Source: Fervidifonticultor_A sp037443565
GTDB lineage: Bacteria; Sysuimicrobiota; Sysuimicrobiia; Sysuimicrobiales; Humicultoraceae
Length of the DNA stretch: 56,881 bases
Reading direction: 5' to 3'
Assembly: GCA_037443565.1 (NCBI GenBank)
Contig: JBBIOB010000016.1
Coordinates: forward strand, 1 to 56,881
In this document: piece by piece, positions 16,148 to 23,971 of the stretch
Layout: the number at the start of each line of letters is the position of its first letter
Numbering within the stretch: position 1 is the stretch's first letter
The notes under the pieces: generated by a model
Told to the model about the DNA's origin: nothing
Seen by the model: only the letters and a program-made list of their open reading frames with translations
Databases searched by the model: none
Position numbers and translations under genes: made by a program

Positions 16148-16175
16148 ATTATACAGAACTGCGCAGAATACGCAA
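16148..16175 (-). promoter_or_regulatory. Toxin-antitoxin promoter implying a leaderless mRNA
   Basis: On the minus strand TTGCGT (16170-16175), a 16-bp spacer and a perfect TATAAT (16148-16153) precede the antitoxin ATG by 6 nt, so transcription should start at or next to the start codon. The spacer contains the palindrome CTGCGCAG (16159-16166), a likely autorepression site for the antitoxin. Confidence 0.6.
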
Positions 16176-16309
16176 AACTGTGCCCAAGGGCGCTCCTGGC
16201 CGTCACCACCCTGGGGTGCCGTCCTGCACCTCGTTCTCGTCATCCTCTTCGCGTACTTCTACGCCCATGCACCAACTCGCCCCCGACGACCTGCCTGACA
16301 GAACAAGTA

Positions 16310-17752
16310 TCAGTAGGCCCTGGCGTAGTACACCGTCGCCGCGGACGGCTTCCCGCAGACCGGGCAGACACCGGCCGGCCGGTCGTCCAGCGGGATGACC
16401 CGCGGCGACCCGCCGGTGCGGTCGCGGATGGCATCTTCGCACGCCTGATCCCCGCACCAGTTCGTCCGCACGAACCCGCGGCGCTCGCGGATCGCGTCCT
16501 CGATCGCCTCGAGCGTATCGGCCGCGACCGTGTGCCCGTCGCGGAAGGCCTTGGCCTGGGTGAAGAACGCCTGCTGCACCTCGTCGAGGGCGGCGGCGAT
16601 GCGCGTCTCGATGCCGTCCAGCGACACCGTCTCCTTGGCGCCGCCCGTGCGCTTCACCATGACCGCCTGGTTCGCCGCGACGTCGCGCGGCCCGATCTCA
16701 AGACGGATCGGCACCCCGCGCATCTCCCAGTCGTTGAACTTCCACCCCGGCGTGTACTCGTCGCGGTCGTCCAGCCGCACACGCGCCACGGGCTTCAAGC
16801 GGTCGGCCAGCGCGCGCGCGGCGGCCAGCACCGTCTCGCCCTGCTTGCCCAGGATGGGGACGATGACCACCTGGATCGGCGCGATGCGGGGCGGCAGCGC
16901 CAGCCCGCGGTCGTCGCCGTGGGCCATGACCAGCGAGCCGATGAGTCGTGTCGTCACCGCCCAGGAGGTCGACCAGATGTACTTCTCCGTGTTGTCGCGG
17001 TCGAGGAACTTCACGTTGAACGCCTTCGCGAAGTTCTGCCCCAGGAAGTGGCTGGTCCCGGCCTGAATCGCCTGGCGGTCCGGCATCAATGCCTCGAGCG
17101 TGTAGGTCCAGTCGGCGCCGGCGAACTTCTCCGATGACGGCTTCTTGCCCACCAGCACGGGAATGGCCAGCACGTCCTCGAGCAGCTGCCGGTAGATCTC
17201 GAGGATCGTCAGGCACTCCTGGTCGGCTTCCTCCAGCGTCGCGTGCGCGGTATGGCCCTCGTGCCACAGGAACTCCGCGGTGCGCAGGAAGAGCCGCGTG
17301 GACTTCTCCCACCGCACGACGCTGTTCCACTGCAGCAGCAGCACTGGCAGGTCGCGGTACGACTGGATCCACTTGGCGTACATCGGCAGGATGATCGCTT
17401 CCGAGGTCGGCCGCACGGCCAGGCGCTCGGCCAGCTCCTCGTCGCCGCCGTGGGTGACCCACGCCACCTGGGGCGCGAAGCCCTCGACGTGCTCGGCCTC
17501 CTTCTTGAGGAACGACTCGGGCACGAAGAGCGGAAAGTACGCGTTCACATGGCCGGTGGCCTTGAAGCGCTCGTCGAGCCAGCGCTGCATGCCTTCCCAC
17601 AGCGCGTAGCCGTACGGCCGGACGACCATGCACCCGCGCACCGGCGAGTAGTCGGCCAGCTCGGCCTTCAGGCACACGGCCGTGTACCAGTCCGAGAACT
17701 GCTCGGCCTTGCTCGGGATCTCCTTGACGAACACCTGCTGCTCGGTCGTCAT
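16310..17752 (-). CDS. proS: Prolyl-tRNA synthetase, archaeal/eukaryotic type
   Basis: A 480-residue class II synthetase charging tRNA(Pro). Motifs: RPTSEAII (114-121), RWEKSTRLFLRTAEFLWHEG (motif 2 region), GADWTYTLEALMPD, GTSHFLGQNFAKAF, and an anticodon-binding domain starting APIQVVIVPIL. It lacks the large inserted editing domain of the bacterial type and ends with the zinc-like C-terminal domain (CGDQACEDAI, GVCPVCGKPS) and the terminal Tyr characteristic of the archaeal-type enzyme. It is controlled by the T-box leader just upstream. ATG 17752 has GGGAG about 6 nt before it. Confidence 0.96.
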   Translation of the reverse strand: MTTEQQVFVKEIPSKAEQFSDWYTAVCLKAELADYSPVRGCMVVRPYGYALWEGMQRWLDERFKATGHVNAYFPLFVPESFLKKEAEHVEGFAPQVAWVTHGGDEELAERLAVRPTSEAIILPMYAKWIQSYRDLPVLLLQWNSVVRWEKSTRLFLRTAEFLWHEGHTAHATLEEADQECLTILEIYRQLLEDVLAIPVLVGKKPSSEKFAGADWTYTLEALMPDRQAIQAGTSHFLGQNFAKAFNVKFLDRDNTEKYIWSTSWAVTTRLIGSLVMAHGDDRGLALPPRIAPIQVVIVPILGKQGETVLAAARALADRLKPVARVRLDDRDEYTPGWKFNDWEMRGVPIRLEIGPRDVAANQAVMVKRTGGAKETVSLDGIETRIAAALDEVQQAFFTQAKAFRDGHTVAADTLEAIEDAIRERRGFVRTNWCGDQACEDAIRDRTGGSPRVIPLDDRPAGVCPVCGKPSAATVYYARAY

Positions 17753-17762
17753 GCCCGGCTCC

Positions 17763-17800
17763 CAAAAGAGAAAACTCCCAATCCTCAAGGGACGGGAGTT
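17763..17800 (-). terminator. Intrinsic terminator of the proS T-box leader
   Basis: On the minus strand AACTCCC (17794-17800) pairs with GGGAGTT (17773-17779) across a 14-nt loop and is followed by TTCTCTTTT, giving a Rho-independent terminator. Its 5' arm overlaps the T-box antiterminator, so the two structures are mutually exclusive. Confidence 0.85.
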
Positions 17801-17911
17801 CCCGCGGTACCACCCTTGTTCCGGCTATGGCCCTCTCTGCGCGATCTCGGGCGCACCCGGCGGCCTCATCGGCCGCGGCTCAGGGGTGGGGACCCCGTCG
17901 TCGCCGTGTGT
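17773..17911 (-). promoter_or_regulatory. T-box leader of proS
   Basis: The minus strand has the T-box core AAGGGTGGTACCGCGGGAAC (17798-17817), where the 3' CCA of uncharged tRNA pairs. Antiterminator arms AAGGG (17813-17817) and CCCTT (17787-17791) are complementary, and the competing terminator lies immediately downstream. Uncharged tRNA(Pro) should permit proS transcription. The leader from the likely start (about 17911) is only some 160 nt; I could not place the specifier codon with certainty, so Stem I may be reduced. Confidence 0.88.
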
Positions 17912-17917
17912 GGGAGC

Positions 17918-17947
17918 AGTTTAGCATGGCTCGCCGACATGCAGCAA
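17918..17947 (-). promoter_or_regulatory. Putative proS promoter
   Basis: On the minus strand TTGCTG (17942-17947), an 18-bp spacer and TAAACT (17918-17923) lie directly upstream of the T-box leader. The match to consensus is moderate. Confidence 0.4.
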
Positions 17948-18025
17948 GGCCAGAGGGAATCCGGCCAAGAGGGCGGGGCTCCGGTTGTTGCGCCGCCAAG
18001 GAGGCTTGACGCGGCCGCGCGGGAT

Positions 18026-18037
18026 GCATCATGATGC
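18026..18037. promoter_or_regulatory. Palindrome before vapB, possible operator
   Basis: GCATCATGATGC is a perfect 12-bp palindrome ending 4 bp before the vapB start codon. RHH-type antitoxins commonly bind such sites to autoregulate. No clear promoter hexamers were assigned. Confidence 0.45.
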
Positions 18038-18041
18038 CTCC

Positions 18042-18308
18042 ATGAGGACCACCTTGACGCTAGATCCCGACGTGGCGCGCCTCCTTGAAGAGGAGGCACA
18101 CCGCCAGCGCAAGCCCTTCAAGGAGGTTGTCAACGAGGCGATCCGGAGAGGTCTCGCCCCCAGACCCGTCGCTTGGGCTGCAGGCCGCTTTCGCGTCCGG
18201 CCGCACAAGACGACCCTGCGACCGGGCATTGACGCGGGGTCGCTGAACCGGCTCGTTGACGAACTCGAAGACGAAGCCCTGGTCGAAAAGCTCCGAGAGG
18301 GCCGGTGA
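18042..18308 (+). CDS. Ribbon-helix-helix antitoxin (VapB-like)
   Basis: An 88-residue protein. The N-terminus MRTTLTLDPDVARLLEEEAH followed by KEVVNEAIRRGL is a ribbon-helix-helix DNA-binding domain; the C-terminal half (GSLNRLVDELEDEALVEKL) is an acidic toxin-binding tail. It overlaps the following PIN toxin gene by 4 bp (GTGA), the usual toxin-antitoxin coupling. An in-frame upstream start is not excluded, as no strong ribosome site is visible. Confidence 0.85.
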   Translation: MRTTLTLDPDVARLLEEEAHRQRKPFKEVVNEAIRRGLAPRPVAWAAGRFRVRPHKTTLRPGIDAGSLNRLVDELEDEALVEKLREGR

Positions 18309-18742
18309 TCGTTCCCGACATCAACCTGCTGCTCTACGCGGAGATCGACGCGTTTCCGCAGCACGCACGGGCGCGGCGATGGTGGGAAGGGGTCATGAAT
18401 GGCAAGCGCCAGGTGGGGCTCGCTCCCGTCTGTCTCTTCGGCTTTCTCCGCATCGCGACGAATCGCCGTGTGCTGACCGATCCCTTGCCCGTTGAGGACG
18501 CGATCAAGCGTGTGCAACGGTGGCTCGAGCGCCCGCACGTTGTGTTTCTGGTGCCCGGCAGCCGCCACCTCGAGACGGCATTCCGGCTATTGAGGTCCGT
18601 CGGAGCTGGTGGGAACCTGACAACCGACGTTCAGATCGCCGCGTACGCTGTGGAGTACAACGGGGAGGTTTTCTCGAACGATCCGGACTTCGGCCGCTTC
18701 GAGGGCATCCGCTGGGTGAACCCGCTCGCCGTGAGTACCTGA
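18305..18742 (+). CDS. PIN-domain toxin (VapC-type)
   Basis: A 145-residue PIN ribonuclease. Acidic metal ligands appear in IVPDINLLLYAEID, PLPVEDAI and LTTDVQIAAYAVEYN, and FSNDPDFGRFEGIRW is the conserved C-terminal motif of this PIN subfamily. The GTG start overlaps the antitoxin stop. Not closely similar to the other PIN toxin at 15.5-15.9 kb, so the pairs are independent acquisitions. Confidence 0.9.
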   Translation: MIVPDINLLLYAEIDAFPQHARARRWWEGVMNGKRQVGLAPVCLFGFLRIATNRRVLTDPLPVEDAIKRVQRWLERPHVVFLVPGSRHLETAFRLLRSVGAGGNLTTDVQIAAYAVEYNGEVFSNDPDFGRFEGIRWVNPLAVST

Positions 18743-18855
18743 TTTCGCGAGTGTGACTGCTGCCACCGCCCTATTATAGCTCTGCGATCCGTCGCTCAGC
18801 GAACCGCGTCTCATGCTGCCTCCCACCGACTCCTCAACGACGAAGATGATTTCGC

Positions 18856-19476
18856 TCAGCGCACCTGCGTGCGAATCCACTTCATGGCTTCTGCGACCGT
18901 TGCCCCCTGGGCGTCACGGCCCGGGCCCGGCGCGGGCAGCGGCGACCCGATCCGCACCGTGACGCGCGCAAGCCGCGGCCACCGCGCGCCGAGCGGGAAC
19001 ACACGGTCGCTGCCGAGCACGGCCACCGGCAGCACCGGGGCCTGCGCCCGGTGCGCGATCAGCCCGGCGCCGCGCCGCAGCAGGCCGGGCTGCGGGCTGA
19101 TCCGACCCTCGGGAAACACGCCGACCTTCAGGCCGGAAGCGAGGAGGGCCATCGCCTCCCGGATCACCGCGGCATCCACCTCGCCCCGGCGCACTGGGAT
19201 GCACCCGTAGGCGCGCATCACCCACCCGACGATGCGCAGCGAGAGGAACTCGGCGGCCGCGACGAACAGCACGCGCTCCGGCGACGCCGCCGCGATGAAC
19301 ATCGGGTCCAGCGCGCTCGGATGGTTCGCCACCACTACCGCCGGGCCGGGCGGGAAGTGTTCCAGCCCCTCCATCCTGAACCGGAAGAGCAGGCGCAACA
19401 GGAGCCGGACGAGGATCCGCGCCAGGTGGAGCAGGACCGTGTTGGACGACCAAGCCCGGCGGCTAGCGGCCTCCAT
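18856..19476 (-). CDS. 1-acyl-glycerol-3-phosphate acyltransferase (PlsC family)
   Basis: A 206-residue membrane-associated acyltransferase of phospholipid synthesis. It has the catalytic NHxxxxD motif NHPSALD (His52, Asp57), an N-terminal amphipathic/hydrophobic segment (VLLHLARILVRLLLRLLFRF), the GCIPVRRGE region and FPEGRIS (121-127) for glycerol-phosphate binding. Its start overlaps the end of the TerC-like gene by 14 bp. Specificity for the acyl donor cannot be read from the sequence. Confidence 0.9.
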   Translation of the reverse strand: MEAASRRAWSSNTVLLHLARILVRLLLRLLFRFRMEGLEHFPPGPAVVVANHPSALDPMFIAAASPERVLFVAAAEFLSLRIVGWVMRAYGCIPVRRGEVDAAVIREAMALLASGLKVGVFPEGRISPQPGLLRRGAGLIAHRAQAPVLPVAVLGSDRVFPLGARWPRLARVTVRIGSPLPAPGPGRDAQGATVAEAMKWIRTQVR

Positions 19477-19975
19477 GGCTGGGGACCGCCGCCCGGACCG
19501 CCCGGAAGGCCTGCGTGAGCGTCCACGTCACGGGCCAGACTATCAGGCGTCCAAGGGTGCTCAACCATACAAACGGGACCTGCACCCAGCGCATCCGCGC
19601 CCCGATCGCCTGAAGGATGGGGATCTTACCGTACAGCACAGCCACGACGATGATGCCCGCCGAGATCGCGAACCGGACGATGTGGCCAAGGTGGATCCCG
19701 AAGAACTCCTCGGCGAGCAACTGCACGCCGATCACGAACACCAGCAGGTAGGCCGCGGCTTCGAGCTCGGGGAACCGCTGGATCATCACGACGAAGATGC
19801 CCGCGGCAAACCGCATCGTCACGATCCCCAGCGCCACCCCGGTCAGGATCACCCACATCTCCCGCGACAGGGCCACCGCCGCGACGACGTTATCGAGGCT
19901 AAACGCCAGATCGGCCATCTCCACGTAGAGCATGAGTTGAACGATGATGACGACCGGCCCGAGCCAGGACTCCAT
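19463..19975 (-). CDS. TerC-like integral membrane protein, half-length
   Basis: A 170-residue membrane protein with about five hydrophobic helices. MADLAFSLDNVVAAVALS is the E/D-x-x-x-S-x-DN signature of the TerC/YkoY family, followed by VILTGVALGIVTMRF and a PELEAAAYLLVFVIGVQLL helix. TerC proteins normally have two such repeats and 220-330 residues; only one repeat is present here, and the 200 bp upstream do not encode the other. It may be a genuinely short member or a truncated gene. Family members are implicated in metal-ion handling. Confidence 0.7.
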   Translation of the reverse strand: MESWLGPVVIIVQLMLYVEMADLAFSLDNVVAAVALSREMWVILTGVALGIVTMRFAAGIFVVMIQRFPELEAAAYLLVFVIGVQLLAEEFFGIHLGHIVRFAISAGIIVVAVLYGKIPILQAIGARMRWVQVPFVWLSTLGRLIVWPVTWTLTQAFRAVRAAVPSHGGR

Positions 19976-20181
19976 GCCAGAACTCCACCTTGAAGGCTGC
20001 AATACTAAGGACTTCCCCGCATGATGCCCGGCTCACCTGCCGATGCCCCAGGAAGACCGGAGGGCCGTCGGGAGTTTCCAGGGGAGGAGCCGGGTCGCGG
20101 GGAAGATAGTGGATCGACTCAAGCCCTGAGAAGCCCCGGCTGCGCTGTCGCGGCGGCCATCGCCTGAGGAGAGTGCCGGTC

Positions 20182-21507
20182 ATGGGAAAGGATACGCTGA
20201 CGATCACCGACAACCGCACGGGCCAGACCTATGAAGTCCCGATTGCCTACGGCACGTACCCCACGTACGGCGCGTACATCAAGACCGCGGACCTGCGGCA
20301 GATCAGGGTCTCCGACGACGACTTCGGCCTGCTGGGCCATGACCCGTCGTTCGGCAACACGTCGTCGTGCCGGAGCCGGATCACGTTCATCGACGGCGAG
20401 CAGGGGATCCTGCGACATTACGGGTATCCCATCGAGCAGCTCGCCGAGCACTCGACCTACCTCGAGACCGCGTACCTGCTCCTCCACGGCGAGTTGCCGA
20501 CGCAGGCCCAGCTCGATCGGTGGGTCGCCGAGGTCAAGCAGCACACGCTGATCACCGAGTCCATCAGGAAGTTCATGGACGGCTTTCACTGCGATGCGCA
20601 TGCGATGGGCATGCTCATCGGCACCGTTGGGGCCCTGTCCACCTTCTATCCAGATGCCAAGAGGATCGACGACCCGACCACCCGGCGCCGGCAGATCGTC
20701 CGCCTGATCGCGCAGATGCCCACGCTGGCCGCGCTCATCTACCGGACCAACAAGGGGCTGCCCCCGGCGTACCCGGATCACGACCTCTCGTACACGGGCA
20801 ACTTCCTCAGCATGCTCTTCAAGCTCCCCGACCGGCCGTACCGACCCCACGCGGTGCTGGAGCGGGCGCTGGATGTGCTGTTCATCCTCCATGCCGACCA
20901 CGAGCAGAACTGCAGCAGCACCGCGATGCGGACGATCGGCAGCTCGCACGTCGACCCGTACTCCGCCCTGGTCGGCGCGGCCGCGGCGCTGTTCGGCCCG
21001 CTCCACGGCGGCGCCAATGAGCAGGTGCTGCGCATGCTGACGGAGATCGGCTCGAAGGACGCGGTGGCGGCCTACATCAAGCGGGTGAAGGCCGGGGAGG
21101 TCCTGCTGATGGGCTTCGGGCACCGCGTCTACAAGAACTACGACCCCCGGGCCCGGATCGTCCAGCAGATCGCCCACGAGGTCTTCGAGGTGACGGGCAA
21201 GAACCCGCTGCTCGACATCGCGCTGGAGCTGGAGCGGATCGCGCTCGAGGACGACTATTTCGTCTCGCGCCGACTCTACCCGAACGTCGACTTCTACTCG
21301 GGGATCATCTACCAGGCGATGGGCTTACCCGTGGAGTTCTTCCCGGTGCTGTTCGCCATCCCCAGGACGTCGGGCTGGCTCGCCCAGTGGGAGGAGATGC
21401 TGACCGACGACGAGCAGCGGATCAGCCGGCCGCGGCAGGTCTACACCGGCCCGGACGTTCGCGACTACGTGCCAGTGGTGAAGCGCAGCGAGTCGAAGGT
21501 CGCCTGA
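20182..21507 (+). CDS. gltA: Citrate synthase
   Basis: A 441-residue hexameric-type citrate synthase joining oxaloacetate and acetyl-CoA. The catalytic triad is visible: His275 in FGPLHGGANE, His314 in GFGHRVYKNYDPR and Asp370 in NVDFYSG. An N-terminal beta-rich segment (TITDNRTGQTYEVPI) and YRGYPIEQLAEH-type motif (here HYGYPIEQLAEH) fit the type II family. ATG 20182 is preferred to an in-frame GTG at 20173, because AGGAG at about 20167 is too close to the GTG. Transcribed alone, converging on the MFS gene. Confidence 0.96.
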   Translation: MGKDTLTITDNRTGQTYEVPIAYGTYPTYGAYIKTADLRQIRVSDDDFGLLGHDPSFGNTSSCRSRITFIDGEQGILRHYGYPIEQLAEHSTYLETAYLLLHGELPTQAQLDRWVAEVKQHTLITESIRKFMDGFHCDAHAMGMLIGTVGALSTFYPDAKRIDDPTTRRRQIVRLIAQMPTLAALIYRTNKGLPPAYPDHDLSYTGNFLSMLFKLPDRPYRPHAVLERALDVLFILHADHEQNCSSTAMRTIGSSHVDPYSALVGAAAALFGPLHGGANEQVLRMLTEIGSKDAVAAYIKRVKAGEVLLMGFGHRVYKNYDPRARIVQQIAHEVFEVTGKNPLLDIALELERIALEDDYFVSRRLYPNVDFYSGIIYQAMGLPVEFFPVLFAIPRTSGWLAQWEEMLTDDEQRISRPRQVYTGPDVRDYVPVVKRSESKVA

Positions 21508-21515
21508 GCGCCTCC

Positions 21516-22655
21516 TCAGCGCGACCTGCGGTCCCGCAGGCCGTACGCGCAGACCGCGGCCCCCACCCCGCCGGCGCCGAGCGCCACGAACGCCCATCCC
21601 CAGTGCGTGGGCGTCATCCCGGGGGCGTTCGTGGCATCGAGGACCACGCCGAAGACCAGCGGCGCGATCGCGCCGGCGCCGAACCCCAGGAACGACCGCA
21701 GGGCCAGCGCCGCACCCAGGTACCCCGGACGGACCGCCTCGCTCAGCGCGGCCGAGAGCACCGGCGAGTCGCCCAGGGCCGCAAACGCATAGACGGCACC
21801 AACCACCGCCAGGATGAGTAGCGGACTGGCGATGAGCCACCCGAAGAGCATCGAGCACGCCCCGCTGATAGCGGCCAGGAGCAGCAGGACGCGGCGTCGG
21901 CCCAACCGGTCTGAGAGGTGGCCCATCGACGACGACGCCACCAGGCCTACGACGTGAAACGAGGACGCGATCCACGCGCCGACTCGCACGGCTTCCAGGT
22001 TCGCCGCGCCGGCGGCGGCCAGGCTGGCGGCGACGAAGGCGGGCACCCACGCCCACATCCCGAGCAGCTCCCACGAGTGGAACGTGTAACCGGCGGTCAG
22101 CCGCATCGCATCCGGATTGCGCAGGACCTCGACCTGCACCCGCATCCCCGCGTGCCGCTGGTGGACGACATTGGGGGTCGTGCGCAGCGCAAGCGCCGCC
22201 GCGATCGCGCCCAGCACCGTCCCGACCGCTGCCACGGCGAAGGCCAGTGGATAGCCGCCGCGCGGCAGCGTGATCCCGGCGATCACCAGCGACGCCGCGT
22301 GGCTCAGCGACGAGCCGGCGATCAACCAGCCCATGGCCGAGCCGCGTCGGGCAGCGTCGTATCGCTCGGCCACCAGCATGAGGCTGCCGCTGTACGTCCC
22401 ACCCTGCGTCAGCGCCACCAGGCTGTAGAGCACGAGCCCGCTGACGTACGAGCGCGCGAAGAGCGCGAAGGCCACCGCGGCCGCACCGCCGACCGTGGCC
22501 GAGAACAGCACGATACGCCGGGCGCCGAGTCGGTCAGCGAGCCACGAGAACCCGAGGAGCGAGACCGCGTAGACCATCTGGATCACGGTGATCAGGAAGC
22601 GCGAGGCGCAGAGGCCGAGCAGCCAGAAGTCGCGCGGCGCCCGTGGTGCGCTCAC
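21516..22655 (-). CDS. MFS transporter, shortened N-terminus
   Basis: A 379-residue major facilitator with the inter-helix motifs SWLADRLGARR (motif A after TM2) and its repeat GHLSDRLGRRR in the second half. Only one hydrophobic helix (LLGLCASRFLITVIQMVYAVSLLGF) precedes the first motif A, where MFS proteins have two. It reads as if the end of TM1 (MVYA) was joined directly to the end of TM2 (YAVSLLGF), an apparent in-frame loss of some 30-40 residues. Substrate unknown; function may be impaired. Confidence 0.82.
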   Translation of the reverse strand: MSAPRAPRDFWLLGLCASRFLITVIQMVYAVSLLGFSWLADRLGARRIVLFSATVGGAAAVAFALFARSYVSGLVLYSLVALTQGGTYSGSLMLVAERYDAARRGSAMGWLIAGSSLSHAASLVIAGITLPRGGYPLAFAVAAVGTVLGAIAAALALRTTPNVVHQRHAGMRVQVEVLRNPDAMRLTAGYTFHSWELLGMWAWVPAFVAASLAAAGAANLEAVRVGAWIASSFHVVGLVASSSMGHLSDRLGRRRVLLLLAAISGACSMLFGWLIASPLLILAVVGAVYAFAALGDSPVLSAALSEAVRPGYLGAALALRSFLGFGAGAIAPLVFGVVLDATNAPGMTPTHWGWAFVALGAGGVGAAVCAYGLRDRRSR

Positions 22656-22668
22656 AGCGGTTCGGCGG

Positions 22669-23946
22669 CTAGCGCCGCTTCACCAACAGGGGGAGGATGT
22701 CCACCCCGCGCAGGTGCCCCAAGGCTCCTGTGGCCGCGGCGCGCTCGGTGTACCGTCCGGCACCGTTGGGCTCGGCGCCCCCGCCGCTCACGAGCAGCGG
22801 CACAGGATCAGCCGAATGCCCGCGTACCTCGCAGGGCGTGGCGTGATCGGCGGTCACGGCGATGAGCATCGCGCCGGGATCGAACGCCTCCCGCAGCGGG
22901 CCGAAGAAATGCGTGTCGATCTCCTCGATGACCTGCTGCTTCTTCGCGACGTCACCGTCGTGGCCCGGCTCGTCCGGACCTTTCAGATGGAGGTACAAGC
23001 CATCGTAGGTGGGCAGCACATCCAGGGCCCGGCGGGCCCAGGCCCGATAGGTCTCGGCACGGGTGACCGTAGGGCTGTGCGGCACCTCGACGATACCCAT
23101 GCCCAGGAACCGCGCAATGCCCCGCTCGACCGGCATCTCGACGAAGCACCCGAGCGTCACGCCGAAGCGCTCCTGCATCGAGGGGATCTGCGGGAGATGG
23201 TCGCCGCCGTCGCGGACCAGGATCAGGTTGCCGGGCATCTTGCCCTCGGCGCGGCGGCGCGTGTTGACCTCATGCGCGTCGAGAATTTCGCGGGCCTTCC
23301 ACGTGAACTCGTTGACGAGCGTCGCGGCGGCCTTCGCCTCCGACGAGTCGTCGAGCGGCACGCACTCCTCGACTTCTTCCTTGAAGGTGGACTTCGCCAC
23401 ACCCAGCCCGCCCATGCGCGCATACGCCGGATCGGTGTTCGACACCTGTGCGCTCAGCCGGCCCTGTGTGGGGTGAAAGACGACCGCGCAGCGGTGCGCG
23501 ATGGTCGCCGCGACGACCACGGTCGCCGGCGCGGTATCGAGCCGGATGCCGGTGGTCACCGCCGCGCCCAGGGCGCGCGCCTCCTCAGAAGTGAGGTTGC
23601 GGCCGACGCGGCGGTCCACGATCGCGCGGCCCTCGCCGCCCGTGGCAAAGTTGCCCCGCATCGCCAGGTCGCCGGCGCCGAACGCCAGCCCGGCGCCGAG
23701 GGCTTCGAGCGGCCCGCGCCCCGCGTGGTAGATCGTGGGATCGTAGCCCAGGATCGCCATGACCGCCACGTCGGATTCGGGCGCGATGCCCTCGCCGACG
23801 GTTGTGACCAGCCCCTGCTGGCCCATCGCGGCCAGCCGGTCGAGGTTGGACGTGGCCGCGGCCTCGAGCGGCGTGCGGCCGCCCAGTTCAGGGATCGGCC
23901 GGTCGCCCACCCCGTCCAGGATGACGTAGAGAATCTTCCTGCTCAT
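22669..23946 (-). CDS. apgM: 2,3-bisphosphoglycerate-independent phosphoglycerate mutase, archaeal type
   Basis: A 425-residue alkaline-phosphatase-superfamily mutase interconverting 3- and 2-phosphoglycerate. It shows LYVILDGVGDRP, the phosphorylated Ser58 in GIAPESDVAVMAILGYDP, GRGPLEALGAG, KGPDEPGHDGD and TADHATPCEVRGHSADPVP with the metal-binding residues. ATG 23946 gives the normal ApgM length. It follows the dapF-like gene by 25 bp and is the last gene of the GntR-ddl-dapF-apgM run. Confidence 0.93.
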   Translation of the reverse strand: MSRKILYVILDGVGDRPIPELGGRTPLEAAATSNLDRLAAMGQQGLVTTVGEGIAPESDVAVMAILGYDPTIYHAGRGPLEALGAGLAFGAGDLAMRGNFATGGEGRAIVDRRVGRNLTSEEARALGAAVTTGIRLDTAPATVVVAATIAHRCAVVFHPTQGRLSAQVSNTDPAYARMGGLGVAKSTFKEEVEECVPLDDSSEAKAAATLVNEFTWKAREILDAHEVNTRRRAEGKMPGNLILVRDGGDHLPQIPSMQERFGVTLGCFVEMPVERGIARFLGMGIVEVPHSPTVTRAETYRAWARRALDVLPTYDGLYLHLKGPDEPGHDGDVAKKQQVIEEIDTHFFGPLREAFDPGAMLIAVTADHATPCEVRGHSADPVPLLVSGGGAEPNGAGRYTERAAATGALGHLRGVDILPLLVKRR

Positions 23947-23971
23947 GCTCGCGCCTCGCTCTCCGCGGCCC

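Noticed and set aside
18768..18780. ATTATA (minus-strand TATAAT) as another promoter
   Set aside because: It points toward the 3' end of the convergent vapC gene, and no -35 or gene start is placed to use it.
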